From Cyanobium sp. Aljojuca 7A6 (GTDB lineage Bacteria; Cyanobacteriota; Cyanobacteriia; PCC-6307; Cyanobiaceae): a DNA stretch of 64,000 nt. The notes beneath the pieces are model-generated. The model made no database searches. It had not been told where the DNA came from and worked only from the letters and a program-made list of their open reading frames with translations. Position 1 is the stretch's first letter. Each line of letters begins with the position of its first letter. Shown piece after piece: positions 63,197 to 64,000 of the stretch. A program made the position numbers and the translations under genes. Location: contig NZ_JAGQCY010000002.1 in assembly GCF_024346455.1 (NCBI RefSeq), positions 186,001 to 250,000 on the forward strand, in the 5' to 3' direction.

Positions 63197-63798
63197 CGGG
63201 CAACCGTAGCCGGGTCGTCATCGGCTTGGGAAGGGCTCACCTGGGCCGCTTCGGCGAGCACGCCCAGGAATGCGGCAACTTCCTCAACGAACCCCAGTTC
63301 CTCCGCCTCCGACACCGGCCGCACGAACAGCACATGGGGGGAGAAGATCGACCCCCAGGGGGGCAACTCCCGGACCTGCTCGAACGCCGGACGGGAGCGG
63401 GCGGCCAAGGCCTCGGCGATCGGCGCCGGCAGGAACTCCCCCACCGGCGAGAGGTCGACGATGGCGGCGCTCACCCCGGCCTTGCCGGCCACGATGTCGG
63501 CGCCGAAGACCGGCAGATCGTGGCGGGGATCGGGGAAAAAGACGCAGTGGAGGATCTGCAGTCCGGCGCCGAGGCGCGCCGTCTCCAGGTGCAGCTTGCG
63601 CAGGCCCCGGCAGCGGTGCACCTCGTTGCGGATGAAGAGCGCATCGCCATCGAGGCTGCCGCTGATCGCCTCCAGATCGGGGTCGATCGCCAGGGGGGCC
63701 AGATCCGGCAGATCGTTGCGACAGAGCCGGATCCTCTCGGCCAGAGCATCCACCAGCGGATGGATGCCACCGTCTCCGGTCCCAGCGACCTCACCCAT
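63046..63798 (-). CDS. pcyA: Phycocyanobilin:ferredoxin oxidoreductase
   Basis: This 250-residue ferredoxin-dependent bilin reductase converts biliverdin IXalpha to phycocyanobilin, the chromophore of phycobiliproteins. [21 protein letters not shown] holds the conserved Glu, [12 protein letters not shown] the active-site His and FGADIVAG the catalytic Asp, in PcyA order. VDLSPVG and the C-terminal [16 protein letters not shown] follow. ATG 63798 gives the usual length; earlier in-frame ATGs add unconserved sequence. It precedes devB on the same strand and is divergent from an M16 peptidase. Confidence 0.93.
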   Translation of the reverse strand: MGEVAGTGDGGIHPLVDALAERIRLCRNDLPDLAPLAIDPDLEAISGSLDGDALFIRNEVHRCRGLRKLHLETARLGAGLQILHCVFFPDPRHDLPVFGADIVAGKAGVSAAIVDLSPVGEFLPAPIAEALAARSRPAFEQVRELPPWGSIFSPHVLFVRPVSEAEELGFVEEVAAFLGVLAEAAQVSPSQADDDPATVARWQGQLRYCKQQKQNDKTRRVLEKAFNPQWADRYIEDLLFDDPPVPGATA

Positions 63799-63840
63799 GG
63801 ACACGTCGTGACAGCAGAATGCGGATCCTGCCATGCGTCC

Positions 63841-64000
63841 GTGAGTGTGTCCCTGGGTTGTTGCGGGTCCTTGCTGCCCGGGCTGGCCGCCCCCATCAGC
63901 CACACCCTGAGCAATGGTGTCGAACTGGTGAAACTCGACCTGGAGGACGCCCCGCTGGTCTGCCTTGACTTCTGGTGCCGGGCCGGCAGCGCCTTCGAGC
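63841..64000 (+). CDS. M16-family zinc peptidase, 5' end only
   Basis: A GTG at 63841 opens a frame that runs to the right edge (53 codons seen). The translated start, with [20 protein letters not shown] and [13 protein letters not shown], matches the beginning of M16 (pitrilysin/processing peptidase-like) proteins, where NG..V and the F..R.GS.FE pattern precede the HxxEH zinc site. The zinc motif lies beyond the window. A second GTG six bases on is also possible. Confidence 0.75.
   Translation, partial: MSVSLGCCGSLLPGLAAPISHTLSNGVELVKLDLEDAPLVCLDFWCRAGSAFE

Overview
The window is a GC-rich, densely packed chromosomal segment from a unicellular cyanobacterium, most likely of the Cyanobium/Synechococcus picocyanobacterial group. 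The evidence is gene content: phycocyanobilin:ferredoxin oxidoreductase (pcyA), geranylgeranyl reductase (chlP), ferredoxin-type sulfite reductase, the System II cytochrome c factor CcsA, the proton-extrusion protein PcxA, a bifunctional FBPase/SBPase (glpX) and a type III polyketide synthase operon of the alkylresorcinol kind known from picocyanobacteria. HIP1 octamers (GCGATCGC) occur, once in tandem. I see no insertion sequence, prophage or CRISPR array; most of the window is core genome.

Layout. 1-3.6 kb: pheT (cut by the left edge) and, divergently, rpmG-rpsR-RNase II. 3.6-6.4 kb: a small secreted protein, a multi-pass membrane protein and an FAD oxidoreductase. 6.6-14.1 kb, mostly plus strand: metG-lptC, a convergent complex-C-type assembly factor, a TPM-domain protein, pcxA-cobU-trmL and a LysM/M23 peptidase. 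14.1-21.2 kb: tRNA-Met, a 2-Cys peroxiredoxin, purS-purQ, a CobW GTPase with a histidine-rich loop, a lumenal pentapeptide protein, a degenerate uracil phosphoribosyltransferase and ilvD. 21.2-26.4 kb looks the most accessory: a ribbon-helix-helix protein, an AraC regulator and a divergent 1110-residue CheB-CheR-PAS protein, separated by a comparatively AT-rich control region with repeats.

26.4-34.3 kb is a carbon-metabolism block on the minus strand (glpX-hemA-glgC-gnd-pgl-CIA30 protein-unknown) with rpe divergent. It joins Calvin-cycle regeneration, glycogen synthesis, the oxidative pentose phosphate pathway and the first step of tetrapyrrole synthesis. 34.3-41.5 kb is a tightly overlapping minus-strand run: typA, DUF309, lptA, lptB, lptF/G, ccsA and a GT39-like membrane glycosyltransferase. 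41.8-48.5 kb holds a VanY-type carboxypeptidase, chlP, a CNNM/CorC protein and the three-gene type III PKS operon (methyltransferase, flavoprotein, PKS).

48.6-64 kb: glyS, sir, a secreted protein, a VanX-type dipeptidase, recG, an unknown acidic protein, tsf and rpsB (with a predicted pseudoknot leader), a GT2 glycosyltransferase, a 51-residue basic protein, a DevBCA exporter downstream of pcyA, and the start of an M16 peptidase cut by the right edge. The best candidates for something not fully described are the PKS operon, the CheB-CheR-PAS/AraC locus, the rpsB leader and the Upp-like protein without a normal PRPP loop.
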